Positions 10,943 through 20,218 of a stretch of 64,000 nucleotides of DNA are shown here, in pieces (position 1 is the first letter of the stretch; each line of letters opens with the position of its first letter). This DNA is from Gamarada debralockiae (taxonomy: Eukaryota > Ascomycota > Leotiomycetes > Helotiales > Hyphodiscaceae), in the NCBI GenBank assembly GCA_002803225.1, contig NXFV01001259.1, positions 1 through 64,000 of the forward strand, in the 5' to 3' direction. The notes beneath the pieces are model-generated. The model was given only the letters and a program-made list of their open reading frames with translations. It made no database searches and was not told the DNA's origin. A program made the translations under genes and the position numbers.

Positions 10943-13033
10943 ATGGCTTCTAATTCTGCATCTCACGAGCCATCATTACCCTCTATCTACCGACCTCTCG
11001 ATCCATCGATTGACGAGATTCGGCTACTTCGAATTTTTCCTTCTGCATGGGCAGATCCGATCCAATGCGCCTTCGAGTATGTGTCTCTGAACGATGCTCC
11101 GAAGTACCATGCACTCTCGTACACCTGGGTGGATGAAAGCTTAGGATCTACCTTTGTGGTTCCGTCACGTTTAGCCTTACGAAGAAACCTATCGAAGGTA
11201 GGGAAAATGATAACGGGCAAGAGACTATTTGGGAAAGGGATCACTGTCAGAAACGATAGCTTTGTCCTTCTCGAGGGTAGGAGGGTAGATGTCACTCGAA
11301 ATCTATGGGCTGCTCTATGGCATTTGCGACGAGCTATGAATTGGAATTGCCGTCACCCAGCATCAAAAAGAAACGAATTTGGAAAGCGCCCATTTTTCCC
11401 TTTTCCAATAGGAGACCGTTACGACAGCGAACAACGCATTTGGGTGGATGCTTTGTGTATAAACCAAGAGGACGCCACCGAGCGGAATGACCAAGTGCGA
11501 AAAATGACAAACATCTACCATGTGGCCGCGAATGTATTTATCTGGCTTGGCCCACAACATCCAGACGCTGATCTACTGGTCGACTTGATATCAGTCATCG
11601 AACGTTTGATCATTGACTCTTCGGATGAATCAGAAGACCAGCTCAAGCTTTGCAACGAAATTACCCTGATGACGACAATACCATCTCTCCGTAGACACTG
11701 GGAGTCTCTGGTATCATTGTACAAAAGCCATTACTGGAGCCGGATGTGGACAATACAAGAGATACTCACCAAAAACGTGGTTTCGGTGCATTTCGGCTCA
11801 CAGGAGATCAGCTTGTTTACTCTTCTGTTCATTGCTTACGCCCGCTCCAAATTCTACAATATCCCAGAATCAGAACAAGACTTGCAAGGGGACATCGGGA
11901 TATGGGGTTGTGAAGGTACACCAATCCATGTGCTTATGGACGATGCTCTGCGTGGCGTCAACGTAACCTTGTTCGATCATATCGAAGCTTCTGAAAGTCC
12001 AACACGCAAAGAATTATTGACTCTTCTGAGGAAATACCGCGGCCAGCAATGCTCCAATCTAAGAGATCGTGTTTACGCATTATTAGGACTGGCAGTTCCG
12101 TATCCTGGCGCTCATCTCGAGATCGACTATGCTGCATCAGTCGTTGACGTCTATATCGCCACAGCAAGATACATTATTAACGGATCTAACAGTCTGGACC
12201 TTCTTTCCCATGCAGCAGAAAGGCGTCTTCTTAGTCTCGGAGAGCCTGATTACTCATTATCAGATCTGCCTTCGTGGGTTCCAGATTGGAGATGCAGGGA
12301 GCATATTCATGGTGGGCTCTTATTCCTTAGCCAAACTGGCCAATTCAGCTGTGCAAGACATCGAGCCGCACAAGCGACAGTATCGGAAACGGATGGAATA
12401 CTTACCTGCAAAGGATTACTTCTGGGACGAATCGAGATGAAGTTTCCGCTTTGGGACTGGTCAAACCAATCATTTTTTCAAAGCGGAAATCCACTACAAT
12501 ACGGTCGAAATCTGCGGCGCTTTGCTGAAGTTGTGACAGACATGGAATCAGGATTGCGCTTCGAGAACCATTTCAAGGAGATTATGGAAACAATGTTTCA
12601 AATCTCTCAAATCTCTCGTTTTCCTCTTATTGACGGCCAGGGTTCAACACATACGGCTTTTGTGAACTTGTTCATATCAGCTGATCCTGGGGAAGATTTG
12701 ACAGCCTGGCAAAAGTTTGGCATTGGACCCTTCCAGGAATGGAATTTCTTGAAATACATGAGCTACAAAGACGTTTTTAGGCCAAAGTTATATCCAACCG
12801 TTCCAGGAATATCGAACCCAGCAGTGAAGCAATTAGACTTTGGGATTTGCTGGCCATTATGTGGTGAGGGTGACGTTATCGCTATCATTTATGGATATCC
12901 TGTCCCAATTGTCTTACGAGAGATGGAGGATAACCCCGAGAGGTTTAGGATTATAGGGGATATATACGTGCATGGTTATATGTATGGGGAAGCGCTGGGG
13001 AACTTCGAGGAGAGGGACTTTAAGTTGTGTTAA
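10943..13033 (+). CDS. HET-domain protein (heterokaryon incompatibility)
   Basis: A single exon encodes 696 residues. The HET domain (Pfam Het, PF06985) is shown by YHALSYTW at 55-62, IWVDALCINQEDATERNDQV at about 166-185, FIWLGP near 200 and a WSRMWTIQEIL block near 265. After the domain comes LRDRVYALLGLA, which is also usual in the family, then a long C-terminal region without a known domain. The usual Gly after SYTW is Val here, and roughly 100 residues separate the first two motifs, longer than the minimal spacing. HET proteins trigger cell death when genetically different hyphae fuse. Whether this copy has that role cannot be told from sequence. It is intact although pseudogenes and AT-rich blocks lie on both sides. 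The start is the first ATG after an upstream stop and fits the family. Confidence 0.92.
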   Translation: MASNSASHEPSLPSIYRPLDPSIDEIRLLRIFPSAWADPIQCAFEYVSLNDAPKYHALSYTWVDESLGSTFVVPSRLALRRNLSKVGKMITGKRLFGKGITVRNDSFVLLEGRRVDVTRNLWAALWHLRRAMNWNCRHPASKRNEFGKRPFFPFPIGDRYDSEQRIWVDALCINQEDATERNDQVRKMTNIYHVAANVFIWLGPQHPDADLLVDLISVIERLIIDSSDESEDQLKLCNEITLMTTIPSLRRHWESLVSLYKSHYWSRMWTIQEILTKNVVSVHFGSQEISLFTLLFIAYARSKFYNIPESEQDLQGDIGIWGCEGTPIHVLMDDALRGVNVTLFDHIEASESPTRKELLTLLRKYRGQQCSNLRDRVYALLGLAVPYPGAHLEIDYAASVVDVYIATARYIINGSNSLDLLSHAAERRLLSLGEPDYSLSDLPSWVPDWRCREHIHGGLLFLSQTGQFSCARHRAAQATVSETDGILTCKGLLLGRIEMKFPLWDWSNQSFFQSGNPLQYGRNLRRFAEVVTDMESGLRFENHFKEIMETMFQISQISRFPLIDGQGSTHTAFVNLFISADPGEDLTAWQKFGIGPFQEWNFLKYMSYKDVFRPKLYPTVPGISNPAVKQLDFGICWPLCGEGDVIAIIYGYPVPIVLREMEDNPERFRIIGDIYVHGYMYGEALGNFEERDFKLC

Positions 13034-13395
13034 TCTCTTGTTTAAATATTAGAATTAGTTTTTTTTAAAGCTAAGAGTCAAAATGTCCTGCTTATAAAAT
13101 AAATAGAACTCTTATTATTTATAAAACTTAAAATTAATATTAAATATATTATTTATTATTTATTATTTATTATTTATTATTTATTATTTATTATTTATTA
13201 TTTATTATTTATTATATAATTAAGCTCTTTATTTTCTTTATTAATTTTTAAATATTATCATGCAGCTTGTGAGTAAGTTTCCTGTTATAGCATAGTACAG
13301 ACTACTTGCGGTTTAGAGGTTTCATGCAACCAGATGTTGCGGATCCCGCGGTCGTGCTCATTTCCCTAAGGGGTCCCTCCGTGAGCGGATTCTAG
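13034..13395. repeat. AT-rich block with a 7-bp tandem repeat
   Basis: Between about 13147 and 13216 the unit TATTTAT is repeated roughly nine to ten times without interruption. The surrounding 200 bases are also strongly AT-rich. There is no gene. The block mirrors the AT-rich segment upstream of the HET gene, so the HET gene sits between two such blocks. Confidence 0.85.
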
Positions 13396-13521
13396 GCTGC
13401 TTTCACACATCCGAACTTGACTTTCAATCGCCCTGGCGTGAACAAGAAGTTGGTTCTTAAGGTCTGGGCTGCATCGCCGAGAGATGATCAGAGAGAGTTG
13501 CTCTACTCCTACAATGAGTGA
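13396..13521 (+). pseudogene. Short gene fragment related to the remnant at 529-888
   Basis: One frame reads HPNLTFNRPGVNKKLVLKVW and then AASPRDDQRELL before a TGA at 13519-13521. The earlier remnant encodes PGVEQKLVTKVWA followed by RRE. Identity over the core is high enough to suggest common descent. No start or upstream exon is visible. The family is not recognised. Confidence 0.35.
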
Positions 13522-13688
13522 TAGCTGGGCAAGAGGCGAGTGGTGGAGGTCAATGTTAAATTTGGGACCTTGTCCATTTCTTCCCTAGGAAGAATGTATC
13601 AAAATGAACCAAGGCGTGGCAATCGTATTCAAATCGTTGACGGTGGTCGTGAACGAAGCTCCTGGCATCATCACTCCATCGAATCTAG

Positions 13689-14063
13689 GCAGGATGGTAT
13701 CAGTTCCTCAACCAAACCTCGTCTTCTCAAACCACCCCTTCTGGTCCTTCACAGCCCTCCTCTTCCACTCCTTATGAGCCCTCCTCATTACCCCTCTCCG
13801 CTGTGCCTCTTGATGGCAGCGTTCCATCCATGCCTCATTTACCAGAGTCTCGCTTTGATCAAGTACTCTTCCGCAATGAAAGGTAAGGCCGCTGGGAAAT
13901 GTTCGAAAGTGGTATAGTTTGTTTTTGGATGGTTATGGGTGTATTCATAAAGCGCTGTAATAGATTATTTAGTGGTGGGCGTAGAATGAGGGAATGGGGA
14001 GGACAAGGTACCTCTTTCTTTACAGTCCTCATTGCGCTGAGGCTTTTGGCTTTCGAGGACTAA
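13689..14063 (+). pseudogene. Two 3' exons of an unidentified gene
   Basis: A coding-looking exon at 13689-13882 follows a CTAG acceptor. It has a Ser/Pro/Thr-rich stretch and then PHLPESRFDQVLFRNER. It ends at a GTAAGG donor. A 90-base intron to a TTTAG acceptor at 13972 joins it in phase to 13973-14063, which encodes MREWGGQGTSFFTVLIALRL and AFED and stops at 14061-14063. Phase agreement and amino-acid character argue that this is, or was, real. No 5' exon with a start codon could be connected, so it may be a truncated gene. The opposite strand also has a basic open frame here (about 13719-13870), which I consider the shadow. The family is unknown. Confidence 0.4.
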
Positions 14064-15722
14064 TGAGTAGAGGCTAGCCATTGGTGAAATTGAGCTTTTC
14101 AGGAAGTTCTGTCGAAAAGATTGACTGGCACTTTGGATAGATGATATGAAAATAGATCATTTTTGCAGATGAGAATTTGCGTTTGCGGAACTGACGTAGC
14201 GAACCATAGGTCTTGAGATACATCATCGCTGGCTCACTGCATTGTTAGATTAAAGAGTTTGAAAATACAACAAAGCCTTAACGCAAACCAGGAACATAGG
14301 CACAGGATAAATTTATTCATCCCACGTACAGTGGATCAGAACTTGTCGCTCATTTGAGTGATTGAGCAGTCAACCATTGGCTTAACTCTTGGTGATTGAG
14401 AGATGGCATACAGCGACTTGCTGTCACGACCTAATCACAGAACCTATCCTGTCAAGGGTCAGAATCCCATCGTACTCTTCCAATTATTGAAAGCAATGTC
14501 AGTGATTCAAGAACAAAACATCTGGGAACACAGTCAGCTCGTCTGCCAAGAACCCTCCCCTTGACTGCCAAGTTGTCTTTCTCGTCCGCCCTATTCCTAC
14601 GTCACCGCCCTTTCCGGTTTGTTGAATTCACCGTTGCTCCAGCGACGACGCGAAAATTTCCCAATGCCCCGACGCGCCCAATCTCGTCTCACTCGTCAGC
14701 CAATCCCCATCAGCAGCCATCGCCTCTGTCATCCGAATGGGCGGACCGTCCCTTGTACATATGTCCCCCAGTCTGCCGTGTGACCGAGAGAGGGATGGGA
14801 TGGTCTCGGGGTGTCGGGAAGGACGATAGTTTCTTCACCAGCAGCTTCTTGCAGACGCCTTCATGATCGTGCCACCGACTTTTTGCTGATGGTAATTCCG
14901 CGATTCGCTGTCACTGTGGAGCAATACGTACTATCGTGACCTCTCAACGTGTCCTGATAGAGGAATTAGGTCGTATTGGACAGATTCTGTGGACAATTGT
15001 TTTGAATTCAAGGGAAAATCGTGTCATCAGTGGTGCAGGGAAGAGAGCGGGGGAAGAGTGCTGTAGGGAAAATCCTTCGAAGGATAGGCAGGCAGACCCT
15101 TTGCTCTTCTGCTGGCGTCTCTCTTCTTCGACATTTTCGAAATACAATGTCACTTCCACCTTCTTTCGACGACACAGTACCGTACGGTATGATCTTGTGA
15201 AATTAATTCGGGATCTTCGAAACACCTCCAATAAGGAATCCTGGGTGCAGCTGGGACTCGTGGCGCCTTCTTCTTTATCGCCGTGCAGGAAGATTGTGTC
15301 GACCAGGGTGTCTCTGCCAAAGGAACCTGCCTCGCTAAAAAAGCTGTTCCACCAAAGTAAACAGCTCGGTCGCTGACTCTGACCCTTTTGACCTCACATC
15401 TGCGAAACCATATCGAGCACCAAATCGCCTCCTGGACTCGATAGATTGTATCATAGAGGAGTCTGGAGTTGTTTCTCTGCTTGCCGCTCTTTCAATTCTC
15501 TTTCAGCGCTGTTTGCTTCATGAGGTACGTTTGTTGACATTGACATTGCCAGAGAGAAAATTTTCTGACGTCCGACCAGTTTGTTCACGACCTTATGACA
15601 CCTTCACGACCCTCAAAGATACCCTTGCTACTGACTCGACCCCGAATATACCCCTCGAAATAGTACATAACAATTCCTCGAACTGGAACACACCGATTGC
15701 GTTGGTGTAACTCACCGCCAAG
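14064..15722. other. Long spacer and leader before the coiled-coil protein gene
   Basis: No gene is supported. Plus-strand frames at 14561-14866, 14936-15376 and 15513-15710 and a minus-strand frame at 14944-15231 have no motif or splice partners. The pyrimidine-rich 300 bases before 15723 look like a 5' leader, and the 15513-15710 frame would then be an upstream ORF at most. Confidence 0.5.
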
Positions 15723-17780
15723 ATGAATAATGCTCCTCCACCACCCCCTCCTCATGGGGAGGTCCCCAAGTCCTCCGGCTTACCTCCTGGCAAATACGAT
15801 ATCTTCATAATACCACCGCACTCTTCCGGATCCGGCTTCCTATACCTACCGTCGCTGAAGCCGAATGTCAATAGCTTTGCCGCAGGTTTTGCTTCGGCAC
15901 TCATACTTGTTGCCTTGGGTTCGATGATGGCTCCGGCTTTCCAAGCGTGGTGGGCTAGTGTAAAGGGTGCAGGGGGAATGGGTATGATGCTGCTCATTCT
16001 GGCAGTTGGTGTTGGAGCTTGGGCATTGGGAAGAACACAAACAGATGGAGGACCGGGACCTGGCGGAGGCGGCGGAAGTCCTAGTCCTGGCACCAGTGCA
16101 GGTGCACATCCCAATGGCAATGGGTATGCTACCAATGGTGCAGCTCCGGGTCCTCAACCTGGTCCGCAGACTGGCCATCAAGCTGGCCCAGGGCCGACAC
16201 CAGGAGCAGGACCTGCAGGAGGTGATCCCCCAAGATCAAGCTGGCAACGACCTACGTATGGTGCAACTGGCACAAGTACGAGTAATAATACCCATACAAA
16301 CGCAAATGCAAACACAAATACAAACCCAAGACCAAATACAAGTACACCGAATAATGCAGCGAAAGGAGCGTGGGAGAAGGCACGAGAGGAAACAAAGAGA
16401 AAGGAGGAAGAGCGAAAGGCCAAAGAAGCAGAGAAAAAGAGAAAGGAAGACTTGGAGAAGCGGCTGAAGGAAATGCGAGAGAAGGACGCTCGTGAAAGAG
16501 AAGCTAGAGAGAAACTGGCTAAGGAAAAGCGAGAGAAAGACGCTCGTGAAAGAGAAGCTAGGGAGAAACTGGCCAAGGAAAAGGCAGAGCGAGAAGCTAG
16601 GGAGAAACTGGCTAAGGAAAAGGCAGAGCAAGAAGCTAGGCTGAAGGCTGCGAAGGAAGCAGAAGAATCAAAACCCAAGGGAAGTATGTATGCGTTTTCT
16701 GCGGTCGGAGAGAAGACGAATCCTTGGCCTCAAGGGCAACCTGCATCACCGGCAGCTCGCTCACAGCCATCCTCACCTACTAAGAAACCTCCTATTCCAA
16801 CAGCAAAGACTTACCTAGGCACTGACGAAGATGCTTACTCCTACCGCCCATACGACAAACCCAAGAAACCGATGCACAAAAAGTCACTCTCCTCCCTCTA
16901 CTCCGAATCCTCATATGCCGCCTCTCAATCCACATCACGAACCACACCACCACCCTCAAATCGTGGTCCCTACACCACTAAAGATCCCGACAAGATCGTC
17001 ATCAAAGCCGTATACGCCTTCAATAATGCCTTCCTCAAAACCCCCAGTTCGCAACTCGTCTCAGGAGTAGGATCAGTGACCGATGGGCTGATTCTAAGGA
17101 TCACAACGGAAGGTCTCTTCATTGACGATGATGTCCGACAGGTCCCACAACGAGAATGGGACGTCAAAGCATGGTCAATGAAGCTCGTAGAGGTATGGTG
17201 TCCATCTTTTCGCCAGGGCCCCGCTGGCACTTCTGCGCGCGTTGCATCTTCTGGTTCTCCACAAAAGCACAACCCCGTCCGTCGCATCTGGGGACTAGAC
17301 AAAGAAAAGGCTCCCACATCTGAAGAAACTGATGCTTTGTTGGTCGAGATGTTGCAGCTGTGCAAAGATAATTGTCGTTTTCGTGCTTCTTCTACTGCGT
17401 CTCGTTCTGCTGCTGGGAGTAGTGTTTATTCTGCAAGTTCTGTTGCGAGTTCTGTTGATGAGCGTTCGGAGAGTTCGTTTGCGTCGTCTTATGCGTCTTC
17501 TGTTGGCTCGTCGTCGCCTTCATGGGATAAGAGGAGAACTGACAATCGTGGTGCGCACCAGACTGGGGAGTTGAAGAGTGCTAGACTGCACGTTTTGAGG
17601 GCGAGTCTTAGGGATCAGGATGGAAAGAAGTTCGTGTTTGTTATTACAGAGGAGGAGAGTTGGAAGATCTCAGTTGGTTTGCAGAGATTGAGGAAGGGTT
17701 CTCTGGTTAGGGCATTTGGGGTGAGTGGGATGAGTGCCAATGATGCGAGAACGACTTTGGAGAATCTTGGATGGGGATGA
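15723..17780 (+). CDS. Proline-rich, two-span membrane protein with a charged coiled coil
   Basis: A single exon encodes 685 residues. A poly-Pro N terminus (MNNAPPPPPPHGE) is followed by two likely membrane spans (about 51-70 and 85-103). Then come a Gly/Pro/Asn/Thr-rich linker to about 214, a highly charged coiled coil (about 214-316) built partly from tandem copies of REAREKLAKEK, a Ser/Pro linker, and a C-terminal region (about 420-685) with the ordered segment IVIKAVYAFNNAFLK...GLILRITTEGLFIDDD. The poly-Pro/two-span/coiled-coil/C-terminal layout fits the conserved uncharacterised proteins annotated in many filamentous ascomycetes. No enzymatic motif is visible. The start is the first ATG in frame and has the fungal CAAG upstream context. 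The Ser-rich insert near 560-600 is probably disordered. Confidence 0.85.
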   Translation: MNNAPPPPPPHGEVPKSSGLPPGKYDIFIIPPHSSGSGFLYLPSLKPNVNSFAAGFASALILVALGSMMAPAFQAWWASVKGAGGMGMMLLILAVGVGAWALGRTQTDGGPGPGGGGGSPSPGTSAGAHPNGNGYATNGAAPGPQPGPQTGHQAGPGPTPGAGPAGGDPPRSSWQRPTYGATGTSTSNNTHTNANANTNTNPRPNTSTPNNAAKGAWEKAREETKRKEEERKAKEAEKKRKEDLEKRLKEMREKDAREREAREKLAKEKREKDAREREAREKLAKEKAEREAREKLAKEKAEQEARLKAAKEAEESKPKGSMYAFSAVGEKTNPWPQGQPASPAARSQPSSPTKKPPIPTAKTYLGTDEDAYSYRPYDKPKKPMHKKSLSSLYSESSYAASQSTSRTTPPPSNRGPYTTKDPDKIVIKAVYAFNNAFLKTPSSQLVSGVGSVTDGLILRITTEGLFIDDDVRQVPQREWDVKAWSMKLVEVWCPSFRQGPAGTSARVASSGSPQKHNPVRRIWGLDKEKAPTSEETDALLVEMLQLCKDNCRFRASSTASRSAAGSSVYSASSVASSVDERSESSFASSYASSVGSSSPSWDKRRTDNRGAHQTGELKSARLHVLRASLRDQDGKKFVFVITEEESWKISVGLQRLRKGSLVRAFGVSGMSANDARTTLENLGWG
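16470..16645 (+). repeat. In-frame tandem repeats coding the coiled coil
   Basis: Units of about 45-60 bases encode EKDAREREAREKLAKEK, then a second near-identical copy, then two shorter AEREAREKLAKEK/AEQEAR copies. Nucleotide identity between copies is high, which suggests recent in-frame duplication and probable length variation between strains. Confidence 0.85.
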
Positions 17781-18964
17781 AGGGGCCTTTAAGGAGCTTG
17801 ATAGACGCAATGGAGGGGATGCTCTATCAAAACATGCATGTGAATTTGGAGAATATCATGAGTTGGAGGAATGTTGGATGTTGTTGGGGGAATGTGTTGG
17901 GTTATCTCTGGAATGTGCACCAAAAGCGTGCTGAGCGAGCGAGCAAATGAGCAGCATTTACACACAGCGACGGAGTTCTTTGTTGACCTTCAAAGGTTGG
18001 GATAGTGCTTAGAGTCATGGTTCATACCAGATTGCGAAAAAGATCAAGTCGTACATACATAAAGAGTTGTGCCAGTGCTCTACTTTATACTTCTAAAGTA
18101 ATTAAACACAAAGCAGCAGGCACCGAGACCGTAATAGTCAGTTCCTTTATCAAAACTTCTGGCCATATCTGCGTCTCTTCTCTCTCGCTGATCATTCTAC
18201 ATTGGTAATTTCTCTAAACACCCTCCCTCTGACTTTCTAGAATAGTTCAAGTCCCTCCAGTATTCAAAAGCTCGCACAGAATCTCTACGTCTTGCTGCCA
18301 GTTATCATTTTGTTTCCAAAATTTATTCAAGGTGTCAATCGTCAACAGAACCTTTGACTCTTGAGAATCGTTTTTACTTCACTAGAAGATTGATTTCAAG
18401 AAAGATAAGAACCAGGTTAATGGTGCGAAAAGATAACACATATTTCACTCCCCCACGTCCTATAATCCAGAGCCTAAATGCCCATTTTGACCTCCACACC
18501 CGAAAAAGCGACATGCATTTCAGCTCGGCGCTCAACTGAGAAACGTCCTTAGTCTCGTCATTGGCTGAAGCTTTGAAGATCATCTCCAAGCGAGCCGTGT
18601 TCTGCCCTAATACTGAAACATACTGACCCAGAGAGTTGTCGCTCTTTTTCTTCCCCAAATTGCCCGGCACATTATGCGTCTCGTGGGATTGCTCCAAGGA
18701 TAATTCTGGGTCAGAGAAAAAGAAATCTGCAAAATCTATGATTTGCCCTGTCGCTTCTCACTTGCCCATCCTGCTCATGTAGCGGTTGTGCAAGGCTGCT
18801 CTGAAACACCTCTATCTTCAGCTCATGCAGCCACATTTTCAGCCTCATTGCTTAAGAGCTCTACTCCCTACCGACCTACAGTTGAAGCTACACTCCCAGC
18901 TCCAAAGTGTTCCACCGCAGTTGTTGCTCCATTGCTCGCCAAAGTCCATTTTCCATAGCTTATC
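17781..18964. other. Spacer without a supported gene
   Basis: 3' flank of the coiled-coil gene and promoter of the membrane-protein gene at 18965. Frames at 18005-18208, 18354-18539, 18374-18697 (minus) and 18743-18968 have no motif. The last two are most likely leader sequence. Confidence 0.5.
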
Positions 18965-19857
18965 ATGAGATACCTCAATGACGGTATCGCCAAGATCAAG
19001 AGATTCATCTCTCAAAAGATATGGCCCTTCCTACTCGCCATCTCAGGCTTCTCAATCCTCTTCGGAGGCTGGGAATCCTCATCCGAGCTCATGCAAGCCT
19101 TATTCGATGCCACAGGAGAAGAGGCCAATGCACTGACTCAAGGATGGCAAGATCACAAGCTGGGAGAATTGGAAGGCGTAGCCATTACCGTCTGTTCCAC
19201 CTTCCACTCCCATTTCCACCTCTTCCCCATACTCTTACTGATTTGATGAGGGCCACAGAGCGCTCTAGTAGCAACGACAGTAACCGGCGCCTTCGTTTGG
19301 CCCGACAGCGTCAACGCCCCAACTGCGACCTGCGCCTGCTGGTACAGCGCGCTCATCTTCGCCGTGATAGCTATCACAACTGCTTCACAGCAGAGTAACA
19401 TCTTACGCAAGATTTGTAATTCGAAAGAAGGAGGGGAGAAATTACGGAGACTGCTAAGCGCAAACTACCTGAAAACCCTCGATACCCGCAATGGTAGCGA
19501 AATCAAAAACGTCCCTAGTCAGACCCAGCACTTTGTATGGCAAACTCCTATCATGTTGCTGAATTTCAGTATCATGCTTTTTGTGGCGGGCTTGATGACG
19601 TTGGTTTTTAAACGAGCTGTAGAGAGTAGAGATATGTTTGGGGAGGAAAGTAAGGGTATGTGTAAATAGAAAGTGGGAGATTAGGATTAGGCTGATTGAG
19701 ATATGAGGTTGCGGTGGTGTTTGGTCTCGCCGCTGGCGTGGCTAGCGGGTGCTACCTCTTCTCCATGATAAACCTTTATTCACGGACTCGTAGAATGAAG
19801 GATGATGTAGATGAGCCTACTAAGGTTAAAGATGCTGGGCCACAAAGTGCAGTGTAG
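18965..19857 (+). CDS. Small multi-span membrane protein, conserved fungal type
   Basis: Exon 1 is 18965-19189 and exon 2 starts at 19259 after a 69-base intron with a CTGAT branch site, both in phase 0. Exon 2 reads SALVATTVTGAFVWPDSVNA, then CACWYSALIFAVIAITTASQQ, then FVWQTPIMLLNFSIMLFVAG. The frame closes at 19669, but a third exon is very likely. 19708-19857 encodes a further span and a charged tail (VAVVFGLAAGVASGCYLFS..., ending at TAG 19855-19857). The last splice is uncertain; a donor near 19650-19690 and the acceptor after GATTGAG at 19700 would keep phase. About four to five spans are predicted. The WYSAL...ITTASQQS block is typical of an uncharacterised family in Leotiomycetes and related classes. 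Function is unknown. Confidence 0.7.
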
Positions 19858-20218
19858 TTGTAGAGAGAGAAGGGAACGAGCCTGGCAAGCGGACTGCGGG
19901 AGAGCTCGATGATCACGTCAAGGCCACTAAGCCATCGCATTTGAAGAATTCCGTGCCTCTGGAACACAACGGGCCGCAAATATACAAAGAAGAATGCTCA
20001 TGTCGTCTGGGAATCCATTTCGACAGTTTAAGAACAGGTGGGAGGGCATTAAAGTAACTACAAATGAGAGATATTATTGATTGGGCCAAATATATGTATG
20101 TGATACCAACAACGTATCACATGAATTTCATAACCTCAGACACATCCATCCATGCCCCCCAAGTTTTCCATAAAATCCATCCAAATCCATCCAAATCCAA
20201 GACCTACACCCAAACCAT
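19858..20218. other. Convergent 3' flanks
   Basis: This stretch lies between the stop of the plus-strand membrane protein and the stop of the minus-strand gene at 20219. No gene is seen. It contains a small direct repeat (ATCCATCCAAATCCATCC-like, near 20175-20195). Confidence 0.5.

Noticed and set aside
13147..13216. Regular array considered as a CRISPR-like repeat
   Set aside because: The unit is 7 bases with no spacers. It is a simple microsatellite in a eukaryotic genome.
16178..16678. Long minus-strand frame rich in Phe, Ser and Leu
   Set aside because: It is the antisense of the charged coiled-coil repeat. Its apparent hydrophobicity is the mirror of Lys/Glu codons.
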